From: Cycloclasticus sp. symbiont of Bathymodiolus heckerae
Lineage (GTDB): Bacteria > Pseudomonadota > Gammaproteobacteria > Methylococcales > Cycloclasticaceae
Direction: 5' to 3'
Length of the DNA stretch: 64,000 bases
Assembly (NCBI GenBank): GCA_002101235.1
Contig: LWTL01000113.1
Location: 1 to 64,000 of the forward strand
The notes below the pieces were generated by a model. That model saw nothing but the letters and a program-made list of their open reading frames with translations. It did no database searches and had not been told where the DNA came from. Position numbers and translations under genes: made by a program. Numbering within the stretch: position 1 is the stretch's first letter; the number at the start of each line of letters is the position of its first letter. Shown in pieces: positions 53,444-63,344 of this stretch.

Positions 53444-54709
53444 TTAACTGTTATTTTTTAAAAACTGCTCTATTTCATTTTGTGGTACTTTCTGCTGTTC
53501 CTTGCGCTCACGCAGAAATTTGATAGCCACGGTATTTTCTTCAATTTCTTGTTCACCCAAAATAAGCGCTAACTTAGCCCCTACTTTATCCGCCTTTTTA
53601 AATTGACTTTTTAAGCTAGCCTCTCCGCAATGTAAAACAATGGTGGATGCTGGCAATTCATCACGCAATGTTTCCGCCATTTGTATGGCTTTACATTTAG
53701 CCACATCACCTTGATAAACAATATACGCGAGCGGCTTTGTTGTCGACCATTCATGCTGTTCCAACAACAACACGAGCCTTTCTACACCCATCGCAAGGCC
53801 AACAGCCGGAGTTTGTTTCCCGCCTAGTTGTTCAATCAACCCATCATATCGCCCACCTGCACACACTGTACCTTGCGCACCCAGTGACGTCGTTGTCCAC
53901 TCAAACACCGTATGTGAATAATAATCTAAACCACGAACCAAGCGCGTATTATGCGTAAAACTAACGCCTGCATCATTCAAATAGCCTTGTAACTGTTCAA
54001 AATGCAAACATGATTGCTCATCTAAAGAATCCGCTAAACGTGGGGCTCGTTCTATTAGGTCTTGCATCGCTGGATTCTTACTATCCAAAATCCGTAAGGG
54101 ATTTGTTAGCAAGCGACGCTTGCTATCCTCGTCTAATTGCTCTGTATGTTGCTCGAAATACCGCACCAAAACATCTTTATATACTACTCGTTCTTCGCTA
54201 GTTCCTAACGAGTTTATTTCCAATGACAACTCAGCGTCTAAACCTAGCTTCTTCCACAAACGGTACGACATGAGAATGATTTCTGCTTCAATTTCTGCAC
54301 CGGACATACCAAAGCATTCAACGCCTATTTGATGAAACTGCCGATAACGCCCTTTTTGGGGCCTCTCATGACGAAACATCGGACCTTGATACCATAATCG
54401 TTGGATTTGATTGTAAAACAAGCCGTGCTCAAGCCCTGCTCTAACACAACTTGCCGTACCTTCAGGGCGTAAACTTAATGAATCCCCATTACGGTCTTCA
54501 AAGGTATACATTTCCTTACCGACAATATCAGTTTCTTCGCCAATAGAACGGCAAAAAAGATCTGTGCTTTCAACCAGTGGCATACGAATTTCTGAATAAC
54601 CATACTGCTGACATACGTCAAACATTGCTTTTTCTAACCGCTGCCAGAGCGGTGTTTTGTCCGGTAATATATCGTGCATACCACGAATGGCTTGTAACTT
54701 TTTACTCAT
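53444..54709 (-). CDS. hisS: Histidyl-tRNA synthetase
   Basis: 421 residues, class II synthetase. Motif 2 region [16 protein letters not shown] near 109-124, HisA motif L-V-R-G-L-D-Y-Y near 255-262, motif 3 G-L-A-M-G-V-E-R near 305-312, and an anticodon-binding end. Starts 5 bases after the pilW stop. Confidence 0.97.
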   Translation of the reverse strand: MSKKLQAIRGMHDILPDKTPLWQRLEKAMFDVCQQYGYSEIRMPLVESTDLFCRSIGEETDIVGKEMYTFEDRNGDSLSLRPEGTASCVRAGLEHGLFYNQIQRLWYQGPMFRHERPQKGRYRQFHQIGVECFGMSGAEIEAEIILMSYRLWKKLGLDAELSLEINSLGTSEERVVYKDVLVRYFEQHTEQLDEDSKRRLLTNPLRILDSKNPAMQDLIERAPRLADSLDEQSCLHFEQLQGYLNDAGVSFTHNTRLVRGLDYYSHTVFEWTTTSLGAQGTVCAGGRYDGLIEQLGGKQTPAVGLAMGVERLVLLLEQHEWSTTKPLAYIVYQGDVAKCKAIQMAETLRDELPASTIVLHCGEASLKSQFKKADKVGAKLALILGEQEIEENTVAIKFLRERKEQQKVPQNEIEQFLKNNS

Positions 54710-54714
54710 AACGA

Positions 54715-55503
54715 TTAAGGCTGGACTAAACGGTTAAAGCGACTTTTTTCCAGTAAGGCCACTTCGTGCGAATCAGGGTACAGTCGCTTTAGTTGCAATA
54801 CATAACTTGTAACAGCACCTAGGTCGCCAAGCTTATCTTCTGCCTGAACGGCCAACCATAATGACGCAGGCGTATGCTTATTTACATCTTTAAAGCGTTG
54901 AAGATAAGCGCGGACAGACAAATAATTTTGCTGCTCAAACTTTAATTTCGCCATTTGCAGCAAAGTAACCGAATAACGTTTATTACGCTGCAACGCTGTT
55001 CGATAATATGCTTCAGCTTTATCTAAATTTCCCGATTTCCAAGCACATGTGCCGGCATTTGTAAGCGCCAACAAAGGTGATTTGTATAATGGGTTTTTAA
55101 GCGCCTTATTAAAGTGCTTATCTGCTAAATCATATTTTTTTATACCACACAAATAACGCGCATAATTATTCTGGGCACCTGAATTAGCAGGACTCAACTT
55201 AACAGCTTTTTTATAATGCTCCCCTGCTAACGCCCGCTCACCTAGCCTATCGTATAACACAGCAATAACATTGTGCGCATTGCTGGATGAGCGATCAATT
55301 TTTAAGGCTTTTTCTAATTTTTCTAACGCCACGTCATACATGCCTCGGTTCATGTACTCTACGCCAAGTGAAATATAAACATCTGCAGGGCTTTTTTCTA
55401 CGCCTCGTAAGTTTGAACTTCCTTCCCTTGTTAGCTGCGTTTGACACGCACTAAGAAGTAGTAGCATAACTAACACCAGTAAACGTGCCATTCCATCTCT
55501 CAT
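54715..55503 (-). CDS. pilW: Type IV pilus biogenesis lipoprotein PilW/PilF
   Basis: 262 residues. Lipobox L-S-A-C (C20). About six TPR units, with the first helix pattern [17 protein letters not shown] near 48-64. Helps secretin assembly in the outer membrane. Overlaps rlmN by 4 bases. In relatives rodZ and ispG lie between pilW and hisS; here they do not. Confidence 0.92.
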   Translation of the reverse strand: MRDGMARLLVLVMLLLLSACQTQLTREGSSNLRGVEKSPADVYISLGVEYMNRGMYDVALEKLEKALKIDRSSSNAHNVIAVLYDRLGERALAGEHYKKAVKLSPANSGAQNNYARYLCGIKKYDLADKHFNKALKNPLYKSPLLALTNAGTCAWKSGNLDKAEAYYRTALQRNKRYSVTLLQMAKLKFEQQNYLSVRAYLQRFKDVNKHTPASLWLAVQAEDKLGDLGAVTSYVLQLKRLYPDSHEVALLEKSRFNRLVQP

Positions 55504-56579
55504 GAGGCCATAACCTGTTCCCGCTTTAGCTGCCTTTTTGTTTTATCTTTGACCTTACCCACTAACTGCCCGCATGCGGCATCAATATCATCACCACGTG
55601 TTTTACGTGTTGTTGTTATTAAACCAGCCTCTTTCAACACGGCTGTAAAACGATGGATAGCATTGTTACTTGAACGTTTATATTGCGTATTAGGAAACGG
55701 GTTAAAGGGAATTAGGTTAACTTTTGACGGTACATCAACAAGCAATTTCGCTAACTCATGCGCTTGCTCCACCGAATCATTAATTCCACTTAACATAACG
55801 TATTCAAAGGTTATCTTTCGACGCTTCTCGTCTTTAACGTAGTGCTTACACGCTTCTAGCAGCTCGGCTATCGGGTATTTTTTATTCAATGGCACCAATA
55901 CATCACGCAACTCATCATTAGGTGCATGTAAGGATACTGCCAAACTTGCATCACTCAACTCAGCAAGTCGATACATAGCTGGTACAACACCTGATGTACT
56001 CACTGTGACGCAGCGCTTTGCTAGACCATACGCAAAGTCATCCATCATTAAGTTCAGCGATATAATGGTATTTTTAAAATTAAGTAAGGGCTCGCCCATA
56101 CCCATCATCACTACGTTGGTTAAGTTTGCTTTGCCTTCCAGCGCTCTAGCAGCCACCCACACTTGACCAATAATTTCAGCTGCAGATAGGTTTCGATTAA
56201 AACCTTGCTGCGCTGTTGAACAGAACGTACACTCCAAGGCACAACCTACCTGCGATGAAACACATAAAGTCCCGCGACCTTCTTCAGGAATGAAAACCGT
56301 TTCAATTCGGTTTTGACCATCTAACTCGAGCACCCACTTATAGGTTCCATCATCAGACTTTTGTTCAAAAACAATTTCTGGAACACGCACTTCAGCAACT
56401 TCAGCAAGGCGCGTTCTTAGCACCTTGCTGAGGTTTGTCATCGACTCAAAGTCGGACACACCCATTTGGTGAATCCACTTTAAAACCTGCGTTGCACGAA
56501 ATGGCTTTTCGCCAATGTCAGCAAAAAATTCTTCCAGACCTTCACGGTCTAAATTCAGCAGGTTTTGTTTTTCAGTCAT
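55500..56579 (-). CDS. rlmN: 23S rRNA/tRNA m2A methyltransferase RlmN
   Basis: 359 residues. Radical-SAM enzyme methylating C2 of A2503 in 23S rRNA and A37 in tRNAs. Iron-sulfur cysteines C113-x3-C117-x2-C120 in G-C-A-L-E-C-T-F-C, the S-L-N/M-G-M-G-E-P motif near 165, and the methyl-carrying cysteine in A-A-C-G-Q near 339. Confidence 0.97.
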   Translation of the reverse strand: MTEKQNLLNLDREGLEEFFADIGEKPFRATQVLKWIHQMGVSDFESMTNLSKVLRTRLAEVAEVRVPEIVFEQKSDDGTYKWVLELDGQNRIETVFIPEEGRGTLCVSSQVGCALECTFCSTAQQGFNRNLSAAEIIGQVWVAARALEGKANLTNVVMMGMGEPLLNFKNTIISLNLMMDDFAYGLAKRCVTVSTSGVVPAMYRLAELSDASLAVSLHAPNDELRDVLVPLNKKYPIAELLEACKHYVKDEKRRKITFEYVMLSGINDSVEQAHELAKLLVDVPSKVNLIPFNPFPNTQYKRSSNNAIHRFTAVLKEAGLITTTRKTRGDDIDAACGQLVGKVKDKTKRQLKREQVMAS

Positions 56580-56585
56580 GAAATA

Positions 56586-57017
56586 TTAACGAAGACGTTC
56601 ACAAAGCTCTTCATCGCTGAAGAAGAACTTAATTTCTTCAGCCGCTGTTTCAACAGCATCAGAACCATGAACAGCATTTTCATCAATGCTATCAGCAAAA
56701 TCTTTACGGATAGTACCCGCAGCTGCTTCAGCTGGGTTTGTTGCGCCCATTACTTCACGGTTTTTAAGAATAGCACCTTCGCCTTCAAGCACTTGAACCA
56801 TAACAGGGCCAGAAACCATGAAGTCTACAAGGTCATTATAAAAAGGACGCTCTTTATGAACAGCATAGAAGCCTTCAGCTTGCTCACGTGAAAGTTGTAA
56901 CATTTTAGACGCTACGATCTTCAAACCAGCTGTTTCAAAACGTGCATAAATTTGCCCAACAACATTTTTTGCAACGGCATCCGGTTTTACAATAGAAAAA
57001 GTACGCTCAAGCGCCAT
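56586..57017 (-). CDS. ndk: Nucleoside diphosphate kinase
   Basis: 143 residues. Balances NTP and dNTP pools. K-P-D-A at 11-14, the phosphohistidine H117 in N-A-V-H-G-S-D, full length. 6 bases before rlmN. Confidence 0.97.
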   Translation of the reverse strand: MALERTFSIVKPDAVAKNVVGQIYARFETAGLKIVASKMLQLSREQAEGFYAVHKERPFYNDLVDFMVSGPVMVQVLEGEGAILKNREVMGATNPAEAAAGTIRKDFADSIDENAVHGSDAVETAAEEIKFFFSDEELCERLR

Positions 57018-57182
57018 AGTATTACTCCAACAATAAATTTAATTTTAGAAAAACCGTGTAAATTCACGGCATTAGGCTATCTGGCAGCAGGCTACCATAC
57101 ATAAGTGTAGTTTACAGATTACAGCCGCGACTAGCAACGAAAGTAACGGCTAAGCGCCGTTTACTGTGTGCTGCGACTAAAA

Positions 57183-57512
57183 TTAAGGCTCTACAGTGAA
57201 GCTTTCACCACAACCGCATGCGTCTTTCACATTTGGATTGTTAAATTTAAAAGCTGAATTAATCCCTTCTCGTGCAAAATCCAGCTCCATACCATCTAAA
57301 AAGCTCAGCGAGTCTTCATTGATAATGACTTTAACGCCGTGCTCTTCAAACACTGAATCATTGCTTTCAACTTCATCAGCAAAATCAATAACATACGCAT
57401 AACCTGAGCAACCTGACTCACGAACACCTAAACGCAAACCGAGACCTTTTCCACGTTTATCTAATTGACTCTGCACCTGAACAGCAGCACTTTCAGTTAA
57501 TGTAATCGACAT
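57183..57512 (-). CDS. iscA: A-type iron-sulfur carrier IscA
   Basis: 109 residues (107 is usual for IscA). It begins S-I-T-L-T-E-S-A-A; cluster ligands are C35 in S-G-C-S-G and C99/C101 in C-G-C-G-E-S. F-L-D-G-x-x-L-D-F and F-N-N-P-N-V-K-D are IscA rather than ErpA features. The rest of the isc operon is not adjacent: the upstream gene is an unrelated membrane protein. 165 bases separate it from ndk. Confidence 0.9.
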   Translation of the reverse strand: MSITLTESAAVQVQSQLDKRGKGLGLRLGVRESGCSGYAYVIDFADEVESNDSVFEEHGVKVIINEDSLSFLDGMELDFAREGINSAFKFNNPNVKDACGCGESFTVEP

Positions 57513-57566
57513 AATTTCCTCACTATAAATATTTACTCACGTTAGAGCAGCTAATAACAAATAGGT

Positions 57567-58022
57567 TCACGATGCTACATCAGACAACTCAAGTAACGCA
57601 TAACCCAACACGCCGCCTGTTACCAGACCCACAAACACATGCGAATAAATTAACATAGCAGATCTATTCTTTCTCAACCTATTACGCCAAATAAAGCCAC
57701 CCAAGCAAAGCATAACTAATGAAAGCCACAAAGCCTGAGGCAATAAGCCCGACTCATGCGGATGCATAGGGTCTCCACTAGCACTACCAGCCACTAACTG
57801 CATAACAAGCATCATAAATACGGTTGCACCACTTGCGAAATGCAACAACGTTATAAACATACCATTTTCTTTCTTTTGCAATACTTGCGTGAACATGTAA
57901 ATCCCCATTAATGCTGCAAGTACAAAAAACACACCACCAGCATAACCCATAAATGGGTTAATTCCTGCCAAGGCATCTGTTGTCTTCTCCATGCTATAAC
58001 CCCAGTCCCACCAGTCAAACAT
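57567..58022 (-). CDS. Membrane protein, unknown function
   Basis: 151 residues with four hydrophobic segments (about 27-47, 58-78, 95-112, 122-143) and short loops. An H-P-H in the second periplasmic or cytoplasmic loop (near 89-91) is the only notable polar group. GGAGAAG precedes the ATG at 58022. A later in-frame methionine at residue 11 is possible. Not recognised. 54 bases upstream of iscA, same strand. Confidence 0.72.
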   Translation of the reverse strand: MFDWWDWGYSMEKTTDALAGINPFMGYAGGVFFVLAALMGIYMFTQVLQKKENGMFITLLHFASGATVFMMLVMQLVAGSASGDPMHPHESGLLPQALWLSLVMLCLGGFIWRNRLRKNRSAMLIYSHVFVGLVTGGVLGYALLELSDVAS

Positions 58023-58180
58023 AGCTTCTCCTTATTTTTATATTTATTCAGTAATGTCCATTTTAACCCATACCACTTTTAATAGGTATTTATAACAAAA
58101 GGATTTAAATAACACCCTTTGTCAACTCGAAGTCGTTTAATCTATACTGACTCAACAACTCTTAACTCATACTTACTTTC

Positions 58181-58483
58181 ATGCTTGATATCGGTTTTTT
58201 CGAAATATGCCTTGTCGCTATCATTGCCCTTTTGGTTATTGGACCAGAAAAACTCCCTCGCGTAGCAAGAACAACAGGACTATGGCTCGGGAAAGCACGC
58301 GGCATGGTAAAAACTGTTAAATACGAAATTGACGAACAAATTCGCATGGAAGAATTAAAACAGTCCTTAGAAAAGGTAAACAGTGAGATTAAAGAAGCCG
58401 CTGAACCGCTGAAAGGCGACATAATCAAAACTCAAGACGAGCTAAACGAACTAACGAGCAATACAACGAAAGACGAACCTTAA
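58181..58483 (+). CDS. tatB: Sec-independent translocase subunit TatB
   Basis: 100 residues. Short transmembrane helix with E8 (M-L-D-I-G-F-F-E) and the G21-P22 hinge, then an amphipathic helix and a charged tail, as in TatB rather than TatA (which lacks E8 and has F-G at the hinge). It recruits folded Tat substrates with TatC. No tatA or tatC is adjacent. A terminator follows. Confidence 0.88.
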   Translation: MLDIGFFEICLVAIIALLVIGPEKLPRVARTTGLWLGKARGMVKTVKYEIDEQIRMEELKQSLEKVNSEIKEAAEPLKGDIIKTQDELNELTSNTTKDEP

Positions 58484-58542
58484 CAATCAAGAATTCTAAA
58501 GAAGAAGCCCTCTGCGCAATCTAAGAATCAAATATTTAACGC

Positions 58543-58573
58543 AAAAAAAAGCCTCGCAATGCGAGGCTTTTTC
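58543..58573. terminator. Bidirectional terminator, tatB and csp
   Basis: Stem GCCTCGC-AAT-GCGAGGC (58551-58567), flanked by eight A residues on the left and five T residues on the right. It serves both convergent genes. Confidence 0.93.
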
Positions 58574-58589
58574 CATAAACTTGTAGAAC

Positions 58590-58790
58590 CTAAGCAGTTA
58601 CGTTAACAGCTTGTGGGCCTTTAGGACCGTTTTCTACGTCAAAGTTCACTTCTTGACCTTCGTTTAATGTACGGAAGCCTTCACTTGCGATAGCTGAAAA
58701 ATGTACGAATACATCTTTAGAGCCGTCTTCTGGAGTGATAAAGCCGAAGCCTTTAGATTCGTTGAACCATTTAACTGTTCCTGTTGCCAT
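58590..58790 (-). CDS. Cold-shock family protein
   Basis: 66 residues, one cold-shock domain. RNP1 K-G-F-G-F-I near 13-18 and RNP2 V-F-V-H-F near 27-31. An RNA chaperone. It has a GAGGTAA ribosome-binding site. Whether it is cold-induced cannot be told. Divergent from rhlE with 330 bases between. Confidence 0.95.
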   Translation of the reverse strand: MATGTVKWFNESKGFGFITPEDGSKDVFVHFSAIASEGFRTLNEGQEVNFDVENGPKGPQAVNVTA

Positions 58791-59120
58791 GATAATTACC
58801 TCAAATAAAATTAAAATTAAAAAAATGTTACAAATCTTACAAGGAAATTAACAAGAGCAGATCTTACAAAAACCAGTAGAGAATGTAGCGAGAGGGAGTT
58901 TAACCCACTTCTCACAGAAAAACACCCCTTTATAAAAGATTCCCGCTGTTATCTTACCTAGAACACTTGTTTACTATATAATGCACTGCACAATTCGTCG
59001 TGTACATCGGTCTACACGCTATTAACGCGGACAGCTCAAACGCTTACCTCGAACATACATTACCTTGACCGTACCTGCTGTGCTTATAGCACCAGGAAGG
59101 TAGTCTAAGGATTAAAAATC
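58791..59120. other. Divergent region between csp and rhlE
   Basis: No gene. It contains the leaders of both genes. The plus-strand rhlE leader has the large hairpin at 59061-59102 and a small GTGTA/TACAC hairpin near 59000-59017. The csp side is AT-rich with no clear cold-box match. Confidence 0.4.
59061..59102 (+). other. Hairpin in rhlE 5' leader
   Basis: Outer stem TACCTT (59061-59066) with AAGGTA (59097-59102), a 7-base bulge, then CCTG/CAGG and GTGC/GCAC with loop TTATA. It ends 18 bases before the ATG, next to the TAAGGA ribosome-binding site, so its folding could affect translation or mRNA life. Confidence 0.45.
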
Positions 59121-60470
59121 ATGTCATTTGAATCACTCGGCTTACATGCCGACATACTTCGCGCTGTATCTGAAAAAGGTTACACCACTCCAACCCCTAT
59201 TCAACAACAAGCCATCCCGCCTGTTATGGAAGGTAAAGACTTAATGGGCGCAGCCCAAACGGGCACAGGCAAAACAGCCGGTTTTACGTTACCTTTGCTG
59301 CACCGTTTAATGGAGTCACGCAAAAGCACTAGCAGTAAACGCCCTATTCGCGCACTCGTATTAACCCCTACCCGCGAATTAGCCGCACAAGTGGCCGAAA
59401 GCATTAGCCTGTACGGCAAACATTTACCTTTACGCTCTGCTGTGATTTTTGGTGGTGTGAAAATCAACCCGCAAATCCAAAAATTGCGCCAAGGTGTTGA
59501 TATATTAATAGCGACACCCGGCCGTTTACTTGATCACGTTAGCCAAAGAACCATCGACTTATCCACCGTTGATATCCTCGTGTTAGATGAAGCCGACCGC
59601 ATGTTAGACATGGGCTTTATCCATGACATTCGTAAAGTATTAGCGATTGTTCCTAAAAACAAACAAACTTTATTATTCTCAGCGACCTTCTCCCCAGATA
59701 TTAAGAAACTAGCCAACGGCCTAATGGACAAGCCAACCTTGATTGAAGTTGCGCGCGAAAACACAACCGCTGAAATGATTTCTCAAGTTATTCACCCCGT
59801 TGATAAAAAACGAAAACGTGAATTACTGTCATTTCTTATCGGCTCAAACAACTGGAAGCAAGTGCTTGTTTTCACCCGTACAAAACATGGCGCAAACAAA
59901 CTAACTGAGCAATTGAATAAAGACGGAATAACGGCCGCAGCTATTCACGGCAACAAGAGCCAAGCAGCTCGTACTAAAGCTCTAGCTAACTTTAAAGCAA
60001 ACAGCATTAGTGTATTAGTAGCGACTGATATTGCAGCACGTGGCATTGATATTGACCAACTGCCTCACGTTGTAAACTTTGAACTACCTAACGTACCAGA
60101 AGATTACGTTCACCGCATTGGCCGTACTGGCCGTGCCGGTAGCGAAGGCGAAGCTATTTCTCTCGTTTGTGTAGATGAGCTGAAGTTATTAAAAGACATT
60201 GAACGTCTAATTAAAACAAACATTGAAAAAGTAACATTCGAAGGTTACGAGCCAGACCCAAGCATTAAAGCTGAGCCTATTAGAAATGGTCGCGGTGGCC
60301 CACGCCCTCAAAAAAAATCAGGCGGACAGCCGCGTTCTAATAGAAATAAACCACAAGGGCAAAAGCAAGGTGCGCCAAAGCGTAAAAATGCATCTGCACA
60401 AAAGCCCCGCAGCAATACAAACCGCAACGCTAATTCAAGCAGCCGCCCTGACAATTTCGGCAACCGCTAA
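59121..60470 (+). CDS. rhlE: DEAD-box RNA helicase RhlE
   Basis: 449 residues. Q motif F-E-S-L-G-L near 3-8, motif I A-Q-T-G-T-G-K-T near 44-51, DEAD near 155, S-A-T near 187, H-R-I-G-R-T-G-R near 333-340. The tail from about 385 is basic and rich in G, K, R, N and Q, an RNA-binding extension. Acts in ribosome assembly and RNA turnover. ybiT follows 38 bases later. Confidence 0.94.
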   Translation: MSFESLGLHADILRAVSEKGYTTPTPIQQQAIPPVMEGKDLMGAAQTGTGKTAGFTLPLLHRLMESRKSTSSKRPIRALVLTPTRELAAQVAESISLYGKHLPLRSAVIFGGVKINPQIQKLRQGVDILIATPGRLLDHVSQRTIDLSTVDILVLDEADRMLDMGFIHDIRKVLAIVPKNKQTLLFSATFSPDIKKLANGLMDKPTLIEVARENTTAEMISQVIHPVDKKRKRELLSFLIGSNNWKQVLVFTRTKHGANKLTEQLNKDGITAAAIHGNKSQAARTKALANFKANSISVLVATDIAARGIDIDQLPHVVNFELPNVPEDYVHRIGRTGRAGSEGEAISLVCVDELKLLKDIERLIKTNIEKVTFEGYEPDPSIKAEPIRNGRGGPRPQKKSGGQPRSNRNKPQGQKQGAPKRKNASAQKPRSNTNRNANSSSRPDNFGNR

Positions 60471-60508
60471 CCCTTTACAACTTACACTTTAAGAACGGAA
60501 AACCACTT

Positions 60509-62104
60509 ATGTTAATCAGTGCAAACATCACCATGCAGTTTGGTGCTAAGCCATTATTTGAAAACGTTTCAGCCAAATTTGGTAATGGCAATCGTTACGG
60601 CCTTATCGGCGCAAACGGTTGTGGCAAATCAACGTATATGAAAATTCTTGGTGGTGACTTAGAACCATCCGCCGGCAACGTATCAAAAGATCCCGGCGAA
60701 CGTATTGGTAAACTGGGGCAAGACCAGTTTGCTTTTGAAGACTTTAGCGTTGTGGACACCGTTATTATGGGCCACGCTGAGCTATGGGACATTAAACGTG
60801 AACGCGAACGTCTCTATTCGTTACCTGAGATGACAGAAGACGAAGGCATGAAAGTAGCCGAGTTAGAAGTTGAATTTGCTGAAATGGATGGCTACAGCGC
60901 AGAAAGCCGTGCTGAAGAGTTGCTGATGAGCGCAGGTATTGATCAAGAACTTCATTACGGCTTAATGAGCAATGTTGCACCAGGCTGGAAGCTACGTGTA
61001 TTACTGGCTCAAGCACTATTCTCCGAGCCTGACATCCTGTTACTTGATGAGCCAACCAACAACTTGGACATCAACACCATTCGTTGGCTTGAAGGCGTTA
61101 TCAACCAATCAAAAAGCACCATGATCATCATCTCGCATGATCGTCATTTCTTGAATGCTGTTTGTACGCACATGGCTGATATTGATTATGGCGAGCTGCG
61201 TATTTACCCCGGTAATTACGATGCTTTCATGACCGCATCAACGCAGGCACGTGAATTATTACAATCTGAAAATGCCAAAAAGAAAACCCAAATGGCCGAA
61301 CTACAACAGTTTGTTAGCCGTTTTTCTGCCAATGCATCTAAAGCAAAACAAGCAACCTCTCGCGCTAAGAAGTTAGAGAAAATTGAACTGACGGACATTA
61401 AGCCTTCTTCACGCATGAGTCCATTCATTCGCTTTAGCCAATCTAAAAAACTGCACCGAGAAGCGGTAACACTCGACGCTATAGGCCATGGCTTTGAAGA
61501 CAGCCCGTTATTTGAAAATTCATCCATGATCATCGAAGCCGGCGCACGCATTGCCGTTATTGGTGAAAATGGCGCCGGTAAAACGACCTTTTTACGCTGT
61601 TTGATGGGCCAACTAACGCCTAACAGCGGTTCCATTAAATGGGCAGAAAATGCGACTAAAGGCTATTGCCCGCAGGATTCCAGCGATGACTTTAACGTCG
61701 ACATGACCTTGTTCGATTGGATGAGCCAATGGCGCAAACCTAACCATGATGACCAAGTCGTTCGTATGACCCTTGGCCGCATGCTGTTCTCATCAGAAGA
61801 TTTTAATAAGAAAGTCGCTGTTTGCTCCGGTGGCGAAAAGAACCGTTTATTATTCGGCAAACTCACATTGGGCGAAACCAATGTATTGCTAATGGACGAG
61901 CCAACCAATCACTTAGACATGGAATCCATTGAATCACTTAACTTAGCACTGGAAAACTACGATGGCACGTTAGTGTTTGTAAGCCACGATAGAGAGTTTG
62001 TTGCCTCTCTTGCCACCCGTATTGTAGAAATAACACCGAATGGCGTTGTTGACTACCATGGTACTTATGACGAATATTTAAAAAGCCAAGATATAGCAGG
62101 CTAA
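60509..62104 (+). CDS. ybiT: ABC-F family ATPase YbiT
   Basis: 531 residues, two ATP-binding cassettes with no membrane part. Walker [10 protein letters not shown] near 34-42 and G-E-N-G-A-G-K-T-T near 352-360. The signature in the second half is C-S-G-G-E-K-N-R. Walker B D-E-P-T-N-N and D-E-P-T-N-H. The linker (about 245-300) is a charged helical arm. YbiT modulates translation at the ribosomal E site. Second ABC-F gene in the window besides uup. Confidence 0.92.
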   Translation: MLISANITMQFGAKPLFENVSAKFGNGNRYGLIGANGCGKSTYMKILGGDLEPSAGNVSKDPGERIGKLGQDQFAFEDFSVVDTVIMGHAELWDIKRERERLYSLPEMTEDEGMKVAELEVEFAEMDGYSAESRAEELLMSAGIDQELHYGLMSNVAPGWKLRVLLAQALFSEPDILLLDEPTNNLDINTIRWLEGVINQSKSTMIIISHDRHFLNAVCTHMADIDYGELRIYPGNYDAFMTASTQARELLQSENAKKKTQMAELQQFVSRFSANASKAKQATSRAKKLEKIELTDIKPSSRMSPFIRFSQSKKLHREAVTLDAIGHGFEDSPLFENSSMIIEAGARIAVIGENGAGKTTFLRCLMGQLTPNSGSIKWAENATKGYCPQDSSDDFNVDMTLFDWMSQWRKPNHDDQVVRMTLGRMLFSSEDFNKKVAVCSGGEKNRLLFGKLTLGETNVLLMDEPTNHLDMESIESLNLALENYDGTLVFVSHDREFVASLATRIVEITPNGVVDYHGTYDEYLKSQDIAG

Positions 62105-62130
62105 AAAAGTAAGTTTTCCTGCGTTTAATA

Positions 62131-62163
62131 CTAAAAAGCCCGCATCTACAGCGGGCTTTTTAT
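62131..62163 (+). terminator. Intrinsic terminator after ybiT
   Basis: AAAAAGCCCGC (62133-62143), loop of seven bases, GCGGGCTTTTT (62151-62161). Confidence 0.92.
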
Positions 62164-62227
62164 TGTTTTCTACTCAGCTAGGCATAGTCGTTTGTAACTC
62201 AAATAGGCTCAACCTCGTAAAAAGAAA

Positions 62228-62779
62228 CTAAGACTTACACTTATTCAATAATTCTTGCATTTCACCAGCGCCCTTTTTTCTCGCAAATTCAATGTTTCTA
62301 CTGGGGATTTTTTCGGGGTCCGTTACACCGCTTAATACTTCTTCAATACTGTCTTCTCGCAAGAGGTGCAACATTGGGTACGGTGAACGATTGGTATAAT
62401 TCGCCGCATCATCATACTGCGAACCATCAAAACAATAGTCTGGATGGAAGCTTGCCAATTGATAAACACCATCAAACCCTTCCACAGACAGCAACTCTTC
62501 CGCAACAGCAACAAAGTCTAAGTAATCGTTAAAGGCTTCAAACCCTAGTGGATAAATAAGCAGTGCCGTTTCAATGGAGGTATTTTCATCTAAACAACTG
62601 ACTTGTGTCATTAGTGCCGTTAAGCACTGCTCCAATCCCTGTTCGTTTACAACCGTATAACTAAGCCCGCCAGCTGCAATAACCGGCTTGGCAAACGGAC
62701 AAAAATTCAAACCAACAACAACGTTGTCTACCCACCATTTGCTGTGTTGAATAATCTCAACGTTACTAAAATCTACCAC
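62228..62779 (-). CDS. DUF1415 family protein
   Basis: 183 residues matching DUF1415 in size and pattern: W-V-D-N-V-V-V-G-L-N-F-C-P-F-A near 17-31, L-L-I-Y-P near 69-73, F-H-P-D-Y near 105-109 and N-R-S-P-Y-P-M-L-H-L-L-R near 124-135. Function unknown. Overlaps the DUF2058 gene by 7 bases. Confidence 0.86.
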   Translation of the reverse strand: MVDFSNVEIIQHSKWWVDNVVVGLNFCPFAKPVIAAGGLSYTVVNEQGLEQCLTALMTQVSCLDENTSIETALLIYPLGFEAFNDYLDFVAVAEELLSVEGFDGVYQLASFHPDYCFDGSQYDDAANYTNRSPYPMLHLLREDSIEEVLSGVTDPEKIPSRNIEFARKKGAGEMQELLNKCKS

Positions 62780-63312
62780 ATCAAATCATCAGGCACGGCG
62801 TAGTCAGCATATTCGTCATCAACCACCAGCGTTTCAACATCATCTAAATAAATTACTCGTTGCGCATCGCGTTGAGCAATTTTCTCTGCCACAACAGGCG
62901 ATACAACCTCATACGTTTTGCCCAAATTAACAATAACCGCACGGCCTGAAACAAGCCTATTACGCAAGTCATCGCCAACGTAGATAACTTTTATTTTGTT
63001 ATCGTCTGTAAAGTTAAAGGCATCACCCTCATCGTCTTTTTCAAGTTTATTCAAATTAATCAGCTGGGTTATTTGCCCTGAAATTTGATTCTTCTCTGCT
63101 TGCTGATTACGCTTTTGATTTAATTCACGGTCTTTTTCCAACTGCTTTGCTTTTGCTGCATTGGCTAAGCCGGCCGCTTCATTTTTCACTTCAACTTTAT
63201 TTTTTTGCTGTTGTTGGCGCTGCTTGTTTTTTTGTTTTTTCGCCTTATCCGCTTTTGACTTACTGGTTAAGCCCGCTTTTAATAATTGGTCTTGTAGGGA
63301 AATATTCTTCAT
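62773..63312 (-). CDS. DUF2058 (YaiL-like) protein
   Basis: 179 residues. A lysine/glutamine-rich coiled N-terminus (about 14-75: S-K-A-D-K-A-K-K-Q-K-N) and a compact C-terminal domain with F-N-F-T-D-D-N-K-I near 98-106 and the R-L-V-S-G-R-A-V-I-V near 118-127. The basic start suggests nucleic-acid or ribosome contact. Function not established. Confidence 0.86.
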   Translation of the reverse strand: MKNISLQDQLLKAGLTSKSKADKAKKQKNKQRQQQQKNKVEVKNEAAGLANAAKAKQLEKDRELNQKRNQQAEKNQISGQITQLINLNKLEKDDEGDAFNFTDDNKIKVIYVGDDLRNRLVSGRAVIVNLGKTYEVVSPVVAEKIAQRDAQRVIYLDDVETLVVDDEYADYAVPDDLMW

Positions 63313-63344
63313 TTCATTATCTTATTTTGTATACGAATAAGAGC

